64,000 nucleotides of DNA, from positions 2,914,001 through 2,978,000 of the forward strand of contig NC_064038.1 of NCBI RefSeq assembly GCF_932526225.1, written 5' to 3'. The notes beneath the pieces are model-generated. The model worked only from the letters and a program-made list of their open reading frames with translations. It was not told the DNA's origin and ran no database searches. This document shows, piece after piece, positions 12,701-23,900 of the stretch; the first letter of the stretch is position 1; every line of letters starts with the position of its first letter. Source of the stretch: Nematostella vectensis (taxonomy: Eukaryota; Cnidaria; Anthozoa; Actiniaria; Edwardsiidae). The position numbers and the translations under genes were made by a program.

Positions 12701-15285
12701 CAATAAAACATTCAAAGCAAATTGTAACTTTGCAACGGGACCGCGAAATTAAGGTTTCGGTATCAGATTGCCAGAGAACATGTCAAATTATACAACTCCC
12801 TGACGAAAACAATCACTGTTTGATGCAGTGCTCGGATACCCAGCATTCATGGGTTTCTCCTAAGAAGGAAAGAGATGGGCCATCGCGCATGTGGGAGGGG
12901 CTAATACCGCTAGTCAAAAATACGGTCTTAGAATTACTGACCAAGAAGCTCCCTCTTCTGCTGTTATATTTTTCTAGCTAGTTGGCTTACTATTCCGGAG
13001 AGATATTAAAGTGGTGTTTTCAGATTGTATATCGGTGAGATTATTGCCCAACTCATATAAATGAAGGATTGTTAAAACAGCTTTTACTAATAAAAAAGTA
13101 ACCTTAATAAAGAAGGTTAGTCGAAAGTGATTCCTTTTTTCTTATCAAGAGAAACAGAAGGTGCTATGTGGGCGTATGTAAGATCGAAATTAATTTGAGT
13201 TAAGATTAAAATAAAGAGGGCGCATGAAATCGCGGTTGTTCTATCACTCTTTTTTCTTTGCCTGATAACTTGCCAAGTTTCTCATTGTGTTGAATTCTTA
13301 CTAGCGAAATGATCACATGTGCAGCACAGTCTATTCAGTTTTTTCTTGGTTCTATACACTCTTGGTAGATTGCGATTAAAACTAGTTTAATCAAACCACC
13401 TTTAAATTGGTTTAAGTGCTGGTGTGAATGCGGTATTAGCCTTTCATTCTGATTTTGCTATAGATGTCGCTATTACTTCTCTCACTTTGCGCCATATTAG
13501 TTCACAAATAATGACAGATGCCGGCGGGAAACCTTTGAGATCTTAGTATTTACCTCCGCCCATCTAGTTTCTAGTTGGATCTACTAAGGAAGCCCATAAT
13601 ATTTCCTTTTAAAAAGGTTGTATTGCTCTTTACTCCACCGCGCTCTTCCCCAGGCACGCCCCTGCAGGCGCTCCGCGCATCAGTATTGGTAACGCTAGCT
13701 ACATTTACGGGCCTTGTCTTTCAGACGAAACGAATTGCAGAGGATTGCGCACGAGGGCCGTTTAGCAAACGAGAAAAGGTCAAAGGTTATCATTTGTCTT
13801 TAAAAGATGCTTTTAATAAACATTCAGTCAACGCAAAAACTCCAAAAAAAGACACGCGATGAAAAAGTACAGCTTCATTCATTTTTAAAAAGGGGAAGAA
13901 AAAAAAACTCCCATTCGCGTAATGTTGCACCAATTAAAAACCCCTAACTGTGTTTGAAAATTATTCTTCGATGTTCTCCTGTTCGAGAATGTCCGTTGTC
14001 CAAATTTTCAGAAAAAAATTGAAAGATGACAAGATATCTACCAGAGTGCAGAGCAGATATAGGAAAGTTTTCCTTTTATAAACATAAATCGGGAAAACAA
14101 CGGTGTCGAAAAATAGCACTAGTTTGTTCCAGTGCTTTGCCACTTTCCGATATTTCCGTCAAAAGGAAATTAGGCTTGAGGCTACAGACGTGACCAAGTA
14201 AACTGCTGACAGACAAAATCATTCTTTTTATACATAATTAGTAAAAAAGGCTTGGCTTTAATTGTGACACGAGATAATCCCAAACAATTTATTTTTATCA
14301 GAATGTGCACTGATATGCATAGCAACGAAAACTTTGATGCTTCATCCCTACTATAGTGGGCGACTGTTAGAGTAGTAGAGTAGAGTAGTGAGTAGAGCAG
14401 AATAGAGTAGTGAAATAATTTGATTTACTTGTCAAAGAAATCCATTAGCGTCAAAGGGTGTGAAATTCAAACATAGATAGCAGATAGATCAGGAAATTTG
14501 CGGGCACGATGAAGAAGAATAGTATTTTCGCGGCGGATTTTTGGACCTCAGACGACAGTCCAAGCACGTGGGGTGACATAGCGAAGAGGTCATACCAACC
14601 CACCGCGCGCGCTATATAAACAGACGTCGTCAATGAAGGCTTTGATGGTTTGTCAGCAAAATCAAACAACCTTTTGTACGTGGCTTATAACAATTACACG
14701 AACAATAAACTCGATTTTGAGCTTTGCAAGAACTTACCAATCCTCGACAATTGCTGAGATAGACAGAAGAACCGGGTTGATCCTTTAGTCTTCCTTTGAA
14801 ATGACAGCCGCGGTCGCGGTATAGGAATCTCCCTTCTTCTTCCAAGACATACCCCGGTGCAATAAAATCATCATTACGTGTAAGAGAAAGATGAAGTTTT
14901 TCCCCGGACACCAACACGTGGTAGTGAAGTTTGTCCTCATTTGTGTCTTTATGGATAGCATGAGAAATAAAATCCCCGTTTGAGTTGACTTGAGCAGGGG
15001 TGACAATGTCAAAATGGCTTAGGCTCTTCATGAATTTTTCTGCAAAAGAATTAGAAACAATTCTAGGTTAAGAGGTCGGCTTCAGCCTGTATGAAGAAAG
15101 AGTAGTGGCTCGCGTTTGAGCCTGTGCACATCGCAGAGAAATCCTAGTAATGCCAGATAATTACCTTGTCTTTCGTTTAATGCGCGCTGGAGGTCGCCCG
15201 GTGCGGACTTGACTGCAGTAACTGCTAACATCAACACATATAGATACATCTTCGAAATGGGGCTCCAAACGTGCACAAACATCAT
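759..15285 (-). CDS. ADAMTS: ADAMTS-family secreted metalloprotease (18 exons, 3' end outside window)
   Basis: Extracellular zinc protease of the ADAMTS family. Exons in gene order: 15285-15165 (signal peptide; start at 15285 or 15249, the latter giving [18 protein letters not shown]), 15039-14738 and 10864-10711 (prodomain), 10524-10337 (furin site RQRR, then catalytic start), 9960-9877, 9757-9633, 9216-9173, 8953-8854 and 8489-8346 (catalytic domain; HEIGHNFGMLH zinc motif split across the last two, Met-turn LMSA), 7772-7625 and 6746-6654 (disintegrin-like), 4595-4450 and 3730-3667 (first TSP1, [14 protein letters not shown]), 3502-3397, 2869-2733 and 1944-1824 (Cys-rich, [11 protein letters not shown]), 1631-1390 (spacer), 897-759 (spacer end LLFQTRNPG, then a second TSP1 with [11 protein letters not shown]). 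Reading phase is kept at every junction and all catalytic residues are present. The last donor, near 759, is less certain. The orthologue within the family cannot be assigned; substrates are unknown. Confidence 0.93.
2012..2458. repeat. Degenerate 16-17 bp tandem repeat
   Basis: About 25 imperfect copies of a motif close to ggtcacgcacgtcaat, with many substitutions and some spacer insertions such as attatggtcac. It lies in the ADAMTS intron between exons 2869-2733 and 1944-1824. The heavy divergence makes it older than the other arrays here. Confidence 0.85.
2846..2985 (-). repeat. Direct duplication of the ADAMTS exon 15 acceptor
   Basis: Segments 2848-2890 and 2938-2982 are nearly identical, about 42 bp each and sharing ggagctcacacgggcgacct. 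On the minus strand each holds an intron end plus the first bases of exon 15. The downstream acceptor (first exon base 2869) follows a good pyrimidine tract and gives the canonical protein. The upstream copy (first exon base would be 2959) is exactly 90 nt away and the intervening sequence is open in frame. Confidence 0.85.
4596..6157. repeat. 52-bp minisatellite, 30 copies, in ADAMTS intron 11
   Basis: Thirty almost identical 52-bp units, each beginning actaagagaaataaaaac. The array fills the intron right up to the first base of the exon ending at 4595. Read on the minus (coding) strand, each unit ends its pyrimidine run with tttatttctcttag, identical to the real acceptor, so about 30 copies of that 3' splice site precede the true one. 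Units differ at only a few bases (tt/at after gttaag, one ctctt, one gaaaat). Confidence 0.97.
6773..6882. repeat. Short tandem repeat, about 4 partial copies
   Basis: Four copies of ggctgactgtgattggctga-type sequence with variable spacers, lying just past the acceptor of the ADAMTS exon 6746-6654 in intron 10. Confidence 0.8.
7020..7571. repeat. 34-bp minisatellite, about 16 copies, in ADAMTS intron 10
   Basis: Tandem unit tgacagactggatttgtctg plus 14 more bases, with few variants. Each unit contains the short inverted repeat acagac...gtctgt, so single strands could form small hairpins. The array ends about 50 bp from the donor of the exon 7772-7625. Confidence 0.95.
8194..8330. mobile_element. 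Small inverted-repeat element with poly-G run (CAGGCGCGTACCCAGG family)
   Basis: A 137-bp insertion starting CAGGCGCGTACCCAGG and ending in GGGCCTG, flanked by the 5-bp direct repeat caggt (8189-8193 and 8331-8335), which looks like a target-site duplication. Inside are a G run of about 20 and tatcatatggaaaaag. Related copies lie at 36794, about 40917-41485, 44927 and possibly 56338. It sits about 10 nt inside the intron next to the 5' splice site of the ADAMTS exon ending at 8346. No transposase; superfamily unresolved. Confidence 0.75.
11070..11395. repeat. 70-bp degenerate tandem repeat, about 4.5 copies
   Basis: The motif cccttctgtaac recurs every 70 bp at 11101, 11171 and 11241, with weaker copies near 11311 and 11377, separated by AT-rich sequence. 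A more degraded AT-rich run extends back to about 10880. It lies in ADAMTS intron 2. Confidence 0.8.
11434..11679. mobile_element. Fold-back MITE-like element with about 85-bp inverted arms
   Basis: The left arm starts CCCGACAGTTTTCA and includes tcgacctagtgagtt and tatatttgttga. The right arm holds their reverse complements in mirrored order, ending TGAAAACTGTCGGG. A loop of roughly 80 bp separates the arms. No coding capacity. Lies in ADAMTS intron 2. Confidence 0.7.
11680..14737. other. Remainder of ADAMTS intron 2, no gene seen
   Basis: AT-rich intronic sequence between exons 10864-10711 and 15039-14738. The conserved prodomain motif CRGL joins directly to the next exon in phase, so no exon is missing here. 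An open frame at 12358-12675 on plus shows no recognisable domain. Confidence 0.6.
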
Positions 15286-16569
15286 CCAAAACCCTGTAAT
15301 CAGTTGCTGTGACTCCAGTTAGCCTGTATGGACCTCACAGATATTTCCCTGAGACCAGAAGCTTGGCGATAGTCAAACACATGTTTTCCAATCTCAGCGG
15401 AAAACCCACAGTGAAGAAGTGAGGGCCCGGAAGATATGAAGAGGGGTCGCCTTGTGTCTTCGTTTCTTGATTGCTTTAGAAAACACACATATTGTCATTA
15501 TCATGAATATCAAAATAAAACTGATAGTCAATTTAGGTTATTAATAGTTTGTCTTAGATATTAATCTTAGTGTACTCACTTGTGAAAAACGCTGAGAGTT
15601 TCACTAGAGAATATCGAGTTCGCTGCGGCGAATCCTAGCCGGGTCAAGCTGGGTTAGAAAATAATTTCGCTCACTCGGTGAGGGTCCGGGCGCCACAAAC
15701 CTTTATCAGTTTCGGATTTCAAGTACTGAGTTATGAGAAACTAAACACCCATATAAACCCGACTGACGATCGCTAGCCTTCCAGCGACTGTGACTCGTCA
15801 AACTAGTGATGATCCAATTATGATAATACATCACGATAGAACGGAGACAGGGAAGGGCTAAACTGGGCAAATAGGCAACCCGCAGAATGCTTAGGAAAAC
15901 CCACTGTGATTTAATCATGTTTTTACAAACAAATTCCTTGGCACTTCCATAATATAGACCAATTAAATGTCAAGAAAATAGCGGGAAATGACTACCATTT
16001 GTTGTTTCGGGAACCATATTAATCCCCGTTAAAAGGATGGCAAATACGAGTTTTGGATCGGCGGTTAATAGGTTGTATGCGTTGTGTTGTTTTTGTGACT
16101 ATTTCGAGTAAACGGGCTATGAAAACATGTCAGCTTCATTGATAAGGGGTGACTGTCTGTGACTGTTTATTTGATTTTCCCACGGACGGGAAAGCTGTGA
16201 CGGTTTGAATTGGAATTTCCTTTGACCGCCGCCGCGCGGGAAAACGAGGGGCATAACTGTTTACAAAGAAAGCGTACAAAGGGTGGCCTTAAACTATGCA
16301 TTAGTGTCATGGTGAAGCATACGGAAGGGGGGGGGGGGGGGGGGGGGGAGGGAATGGGCTCAACACATCCTAGACCCCACTCCCCTTCTCTCGCCTTTCA
16401 CCCGAGGTGCTGCACCCTTCCCAGAATTCCACCAGCACTTACTTCCTTGTGTATGATCAACTTTTAGAGACATTTTTGCGACTTTCAAAAATCTCTCTTT
16501 ATACAAGCCTTTTTCCTTAGCTTTGTCAACACGTCAAGTGTCTCAATTTCAATTCAATTATTTTATTTG
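15286..16569. other. Intergenic, upstream of ADAMTS
   Basis: Presumed 5' flank of the ADAMTS gene. No recognisable coding exon. A G run of about 20 lies at 16327-16348. Short open frames here have no familiar motif. Confidence 0.5.
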
Positions 16570-16968
16570 GCACCTTTTAATCTTCGATTCACAGGCGTTG
16601 CTCCAAATACATTCATATTAATTAACAACTGGTTTTCAATTATATTCCTATTTACAATAATTTCTCTATCATCGTACTTTGTAGCGATGTTATTATATAA
16701 TTCTCATTACAAAGCACTTTCCATTATTTTTGTTGCTTCCCAAACAAATTTAGCTATTTCTTTTTTGGTTGCACTCTCCTGTTTCAAACTAATCACCTTA
16801 AAAATGCTATGGCAGGAGGCATTGCTTTTAGATTCTGTTTTGTTGCGGATTGAAAAACCCTATACTTTGTTCCCTCGATTCATTATATGCCGGGCATTTT
16901 ATCATAAAGTGTTCCTCGTCCTCGAGCATATTGGGCACATTCTTTGTTCAGGAGGAGGTTTTGTGTGA
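16570..16968 (-). pseudogene. Remnant of a LINE reverse transcriptase C-terminus
   Basis: Across several minus-strand frames the sequence reads as the end of a non-LTR retrotransposon protein: a CPIC pair, then LEDEEHFMIKCPAYNESRE, then after frameshifts KKEIAKFVWEATKIMESAL and a stop. The CxxC...EDExHF...CPxY...R pattern is common at the end of such ORFs. Frameshifts and missing upstream domains mark it as dead. Confidence 0.55.
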
Positions 16969-17981
16969 CGTCCTGTTTCGATAGCTAGTTTGTGGTTTGT
17001 AGTGACTCAGGCTCACAAATGTTATATAATACCGTTTGTGGGCCGGACCTAAAAAAAATCCTAATTCTGTGCAAATATATAGTTAACAATGTCGATAGAA
17101 AATATCCCCCAAAATTTCTTATATAAAAAATTGTAGTTGTCACCAGTTTACTTCCAAAGGGCCGACGGAAACCTCAACCGTTAAGAGACAAAAGAATATA
17201 TATTAGAATCCGCGCTATTTAACAGGCCATCCGCTCTAAATTCTTCAGAGACGTTTTGCACGAGTTCACGTACGTCTCTGTTGACAAATCAGAGGGGTTA
17301 AATAATTAGATAATAATATCGATGTTTTTCTTTTTAATGCCTTTCTCAACTTGACAATAGTGGAATCACAAGAAAAATAAATAAATAAATAAATAAATAA
17401 ATAAAGGATAAAGTAAGGCTTAGAATAACCCAGAAAATGAATAAACAAGTGTGTTGCCAAGATGTAAATTGAATGAACGTTACTTGTACTGCTTTTAGTA
17501 GAATGCTCGAGAATTTAACAGTTGTATGATTAATAAATCTGCCACAACCCGATACAGCTACTAATCTAGAAGTTTAGAGGAACCAAAAACGATTTCCAAT
17601 AATCGACTTGCACAGAACAGCTGTCGTCCATCAAAGCCTATTCTAAGAGCTGTCATTGATTAATACTTACACGACTGACCAATCAGAAAGAACAAAATCA
17701 ATTTTGAATTTGAATGGCGAAGTCTAGAATGCAAGAGTGAAGAATATTGGAAACTTCAGAAAAAGAGAACGATAAATATGACTGTGAACGTTTCCAGGAT
17801 CAAATAAGTACAAGGCATTATGACCGGTTTTCCTATACTCGGAAATAAACCGTGAAGAGGAGCTTCATGTGACGTCACAATTTCGATAACCCGCCACAGG
17901 ACAACCAGTCAGTATGTCTAGTACAAGTCTAGTTAGTACAGAATAAAGAATGTTATATAACTTAGTAAACTACTTGCACCG
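16969..17981. other. Intergenic, downstream of SIRT6
   Basis: AT-rich, with a short aaat microsatellite at about 17374-17404. No gene seen. This is the 3' flank and probably part of the 3' UTR of SIRT6. Confidence 0.5.
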
Positions 17982-20900
17982 TTACCAATCGAACTCTTGT
18001 TTCAATCTTTTAGACACTGGTTCTTTATCCCAGTAGCTGTCTTCTAAATATCCATTTTTAGAGTTCATTATCTCCTCGGAAGACTTCTGTCCTTTGCAAG
18101 AGTCACTTTCTCTTCTCTTATCTCCAACCAAAAGTTCAGAGCTTGCAGCCGTACCAGTATTTAAATTTGGGAAATGTTTTTGGTTGTTACAAGGTTCCAT
18201 GATGTCTAAGTCGTTTCCATCGCCTTCATCCTCGGATTCAGATTCTGAGATTGTTGGTTTAGTATCCAATACAGAGTAACCTAAACCCACAGGATCAAAC
18301 CCGGTGTATTGCGGAATCTCTAGTTCAAGATTTTCCATCAACTGTTTCATAACGTCGTCAACATAGTAGTTGATCTTAAGATCGGCTTTTTTGTCCTGAT
18401 AAAAAAAAGAGAAAATGGGAAAGTGAAATATGGTCAACCAGTCATCGTAACTGATAATTGACTTTTAAACAAACAAAGTGTACATTCAAATTTGAGAATA
18501 AATTTGAAGGGGGACACTTTACCCATGCTATGTACATCACCCTGACCCCTGGCCACTGACACACCCATGCCCTCATACAAGGCACAACATCTCCAGGCCT
18601 GACTTGCCCTAGACTCCATGATATGTACATCACCTTAACCCCTGACACACCCATGCCCTCATACAAGGCACAACATCTCCAGGCCTGACTTGCCCTAGAC
18701 TCCATGATATGTACATCACCTTAACCCCTGACACACCCCATGCCCTCATACAAGGCACAACATCTCCAGGCCTGACTTGCCCTAGACTCCATGATATGTA
18801 CATCACCTTAACCCCTGACACACCCATGCCCTCATACAAGACACAACATCTCCAGGCCTGACTTGCCCTAGACTCCATGATATGTACATCACCTTAACCC
18901 CTGACACACCCATGCCCTCATACAAGGCACAACATCTCCAGGCCTGACTTGCCCTCGACTCCATGATATGTACATCACCTTAACCCCTGACACACCCATG
19001 CCCTCATACAAGGCACATCATCTCCAGGCCTGACTTGCCCTAGACTCCATGATATGTACATCACCTTAACCCCTGACACACCCATGCCCCCATACAAGGC
19101 ACAACATCTCCAGGCCTGACTTGCCCTAGACTCCATGATATGTACATCACCTAAACCCCTGACACACCCATGCCCCCATACAAGACACAACATCTCCAGG
19201 CCTGACTTGCCCTAGACTCCATGATATGTACATCACCTAAACCCCTGACACACCCATGCCCTCATACAAGACACAACATCTCCAGGCCTGACTTGCCCTA
19301 GACTCCATGATATGTACATCACCTTAACCCCTGACACACCTATGCCCTCATACAAGACACAACATCTCCAGGCCTGACTTGCCCTAGACTCCATGATATG
19401 AACATCACCTTAACCCCTGACACACCCATGCCCCCATACAAGGCACAACATCTCCAGGCCTGACTTGCCCTAGACTCCATGATATGTACATCACCTTAAC
19501 CCTTGACACACCCATGCCCCCATATAAGGCACAACATCTCCAGGCCTGACTTGCCCTAGACTCCATGATATGTACATCACCTTAACCCCTGACACACCCC
19601 ATGCCCCCATACAAGGCACAACATCTCCAGGCCTGACTTGCCCTAGACTCCATGATATGTACATCACCTTAACCCCTGACACACCCATGCCCTCATACAA
19701 GGCACAACATCTCCAGGCCTGACTTGCCCTAGACTCCATGATATGTACATCACCTTAACCCCTGACACACCCATGCCCTCATACAAGGCACAACATCTCC
19801 AGGCCTGACTTGCCCTAGACTCCATGATATGTACATCACCTTAACCCCTGACACACCCATGCCCCCATACAAGGCACAACATCTCCAGGCCTGACTTGCC
19901 CTAGACTCCATGATATGTACATCACCTAAACCCCTGACACACCCATGCCCTCATACAAGACACAACATCTCCAGGCCTGACTTGCCCTAGACTCCATGAT
20001 ATGTACATCACCTTAACCCCTGACACACCCATGCCCTCATACAAGACACAACATCTCCAGGCCTGACTTGCCCTAGACTCCATGATATGAACATCACCTT
20101 AACCCCTGACACACCAATGCCCTCATACAAGACACAACATCTCCAGGCCTGACTTGCCCTAGACTCCATGATATGTACATCACCTTAACCCCTGACACAC
20201 CCATGCCCTCATACAAGACAGTACATCTCCAGGCCTGACTTGCTCTAGACTCCATGATATGAACATCACCTTAACCCCTGACACACCAATGCCCTCATAC
20301 AAGGCACAACATCTCCAGGCCTGACTTGCCCTAGACTCCATGATATGAACATCAACTTAACCCCTGGCACACCAATGCCCTCATACAAGACACAACATCT
20401 CCAGCCCTGACTTGCCCTAGACTCCATGATATGTACATCACCTTAACCCTTGACACACCCATGCCCCCATATAAGGCACAACATCTCCCGGCCTGACTTG
20501 CCCTAGACTCCATGATATGAACATCACCTTAACCCCTGGCACACCAATGCCCTCATACAAGACACAACATCTCCAGCCCTGACTTGCCCTAGACTCCATG
20601 ATATGTACATCACCTTAACCCTTGACACACCCATGCCCCCATATAAGGCACAACATCTCCCGGCCTGACTTGCCCTAGACTCCATGATATGTACATCACC
20701 TTAACCCCTGACACACCCATGCCCCCATACAAGGCACAACATCTCCAGGCCTGACTTGCCCTAGACTCCATGATATGTACATCACCTTAACCCCTGACAC
20801 ACCCATGCCCTCATACAAGGCACAACATCTCCAGGCCTGACTTGCCCTAGACTCCATGATATGTACATCACCTTAACCCCGGACACACCCATGCCCTCAT

Positions 20901-23900
20901 ACAAGGCACAACATCTCCAGGCCTGACTTGCCCTAGACTCCATGATATGTACATCACCTTAACCCCTGACACACCCATGCCCCCATACAAGGCACAACAT
21001 CTCCAGGCCTGACTTGCCCTAGACTCCATGATATGTACATCACCTAAACCCCTGACACACCCATGCCCTCATACAAGACACAACATCTCCAGGCCTGACT
21101 TGCCCTAGACTCCATGATATGTACATCACCTTAACCCCTGACACACCCATGCCCTCATACAAGACACAACATCTCCAGGCCTGACTTGCCCTAGACTCCA
21201 TGATATGAACATCACCTTAACCCCTGACACACCCATGCCCTCATACAAGACAGTACATCTCCAGGCCTGACTTGCCCTAGACTCCATGATATGAACATCA
21301 ACTTAACCCCTGACACACCAATGCCCTCATACAAGGCACAACATCTCCAGGCCTGACTTGCCCTAGTCTCCATGATATATACATCACCTTAACCCCTGAT
21401 ACACCCATGCCCTCATACAGACAGTACATCTCCAGGCCTGACTTGCACTAGACTCCATGATATGAACATCACCTTAACCCCTGACACACCAATGCCCTCA
21501 TACAAGACAGTACATCTCCAGGCCTGACTTGCCCTAGACTCCATGATATGTACATCACCTAAACCCCTGACACACCCATGCCCTCATACAAGACAGTACA
21601 TCTCCAGGCCTGACTTGCCCTAGACTCCATGATATGTACATCATCTTAACAACTGACACACCCATGCCCCCATACAAGGAACAACATCTCCAGGCCTGAC
21701 TTGCCCTAGACTCCATGATATGTACATCACCTTAACCCCTGACACACCCCATGTCCTCATACAAGGCACAACATCTCCAGGCCTGACTTGCCCTAGACTC
21801 CATGATATGTACATCACCTTAACCCCTGACACACCCATGCCCTCATACAAGACACAACATCTCAAGGCCTGACTTGCCCTTGACTCCATGCTATGTACAT
21901 CACCTCCTCTTCTGGACTCTGCCACGCCCCTTGCATCTATAGAAATTACAACCCCTACAAACCAGGCTTGCTCCTAACTCCATGCTATGTACCTCTACCG
22001 TTGCCCCACCCTGATCTCCTGCAACTGTACTAGTTTCAGCCTCCATCATCCTGATCAGGGACACCAACCTCCTTGCTATACCAGTAGGTACATCCCCCCT
22101 CCCTTGTCACCCTTCACCCTATACTAATTTCAGTCTATAACTGTTCTAGTCTCTGCCCCCTTTCTCCATGCTAGTTTCAGCATACATACAACTGTTCTAG
22201 CCTCAGTTCCCGTTCTCCATGCTAGTTTCAGCATACAACTTCTAAGGCAGAAGTGTAATCCGTTTACTTACATGTTTTGTTCTCTGAAGATTGACAATGA
22301 CCAGCTTGCCACCATTCTTGATGGTTAGCACTGGAAGGTTACCACTGGGCAAAATTTGAAGAGATGAACCCAAGCACAAGGCAAGATCAGCCTCTCTGTT
22401 GGTCAAAAGAAAATAACTCTATTTAAAAAAAACTCTTTTTTACAACAATTGACAGGGCCCATCCTTATGCAGGGACAATTTGGAGGGGGGTAACACACAT
22501 ACTGGCAGCACATCACCCCAGGGCTGCTCCCTCACTCGCTATCCACTTGGGACGGTGCATGGGGTTCACATGGGGGTCGTGCAGATTCCTTACGGCATCC
22601 CTCCATGCTTTACGGTCAGATGCCACGCTTGCCTTCAGGCCTGCCATTTTAAGATTGTTAAGCATGGCATCTGACCATGTCTTTCTAGGTCTTCCCCTCT
22701 GTCCTCCCAGCTCAAAGTTTCTGACGGATAGACAGAGTATTTAGGGAGGGAGGGGGGGGACAGTGAGTGGGAACATAGAACAAGCCCCAGCATGAGGGTT
22801 TTACTAGATCTTTTAATATCCTTTTAGGGAGAGGGAACATAGAACAAGCCCCAGCATGAGGGTTTTACTAGATCTTTCAATATCCTTTTAGGGAGAGGGA
22901 ACATAGAACAAGCCCCAGCATGAGGGTTTTACTAGATCTTTTAATATCCCTTTAGGGAGAGGGAACATAGAACAAGCCCCAGCATGAGGGTTTTACTAGA
23001 TCTTTTATTATCTCTTTAGGGAGAGGGAACATAGAACAAGCCCCAGCATGAGGGTTTTACTAGATCTTTTAATATCCCTTTAGGGAGAGGGAACATAGAA
23101 CAAGCCCCAGCATGAGGGTTTCACTAGATCTTTTATTATCCCTTTAGGGAGAGGGAACATAGAACCAGCCCCAGCATGAGGGTTATACTAGATCTTTTAT
23201 TATCCCTTTAGGGAGAGGGAACATAGAACAAGCTCCAGCATGAGGGTTTTACTAGATCTTTTATTATCCCTTTAGGGAGAGGGAACATAGAACAAGCCCC
23301 AGCATGAGGGTTTCACTAGATCTTTTATTATCCCTTTAGGGAGAGGGAACATAGAACAAGCCCCAGCATGAGGGTTTTACTAGATCTTTTATTATCCCTT
23401 TAGGGAGAGGGAACATAGAACAAGCTCCAGCATGAGGGTTTTACTAGATCTTTTACTATCCCTTCAGGGAGAGGGAACATAGAACAAGCCCCAGCATGAG
23501 GGTTTTACTAGATCTTTTACTATCCCTTTAGGGAGAGGGAACATAGAACAAGCCCCAGCATGAGGGTTTTACTAGATCTTTTATTATCCCTTCAGGGAGA
23601 GGGAACATAGAACAAGCCCCAGCATGAGGGTTTTACTAGATCTTTTATTATCCCTTTAGGGAGAGGGAACATAGAACAAGCCCCAGCATGAGGGTTTTAC
23701 TAGATCTTTTATTATCCCTTTAGGGAGAGGGAACATAGAACAAGCCCCAGCATGAGGGTTTTACTAGATCTTTTATTATCCCTTCAGGGAGAGGGAACAT
23801 AGAACAAGCCCCAGCATGAGGGTTTTACTAGATCTTTTATTATCCCTTTAGGGAGAGGGAACATAGAACAAGCCCCAGCATGAGGGTTTTACTAGATCTT

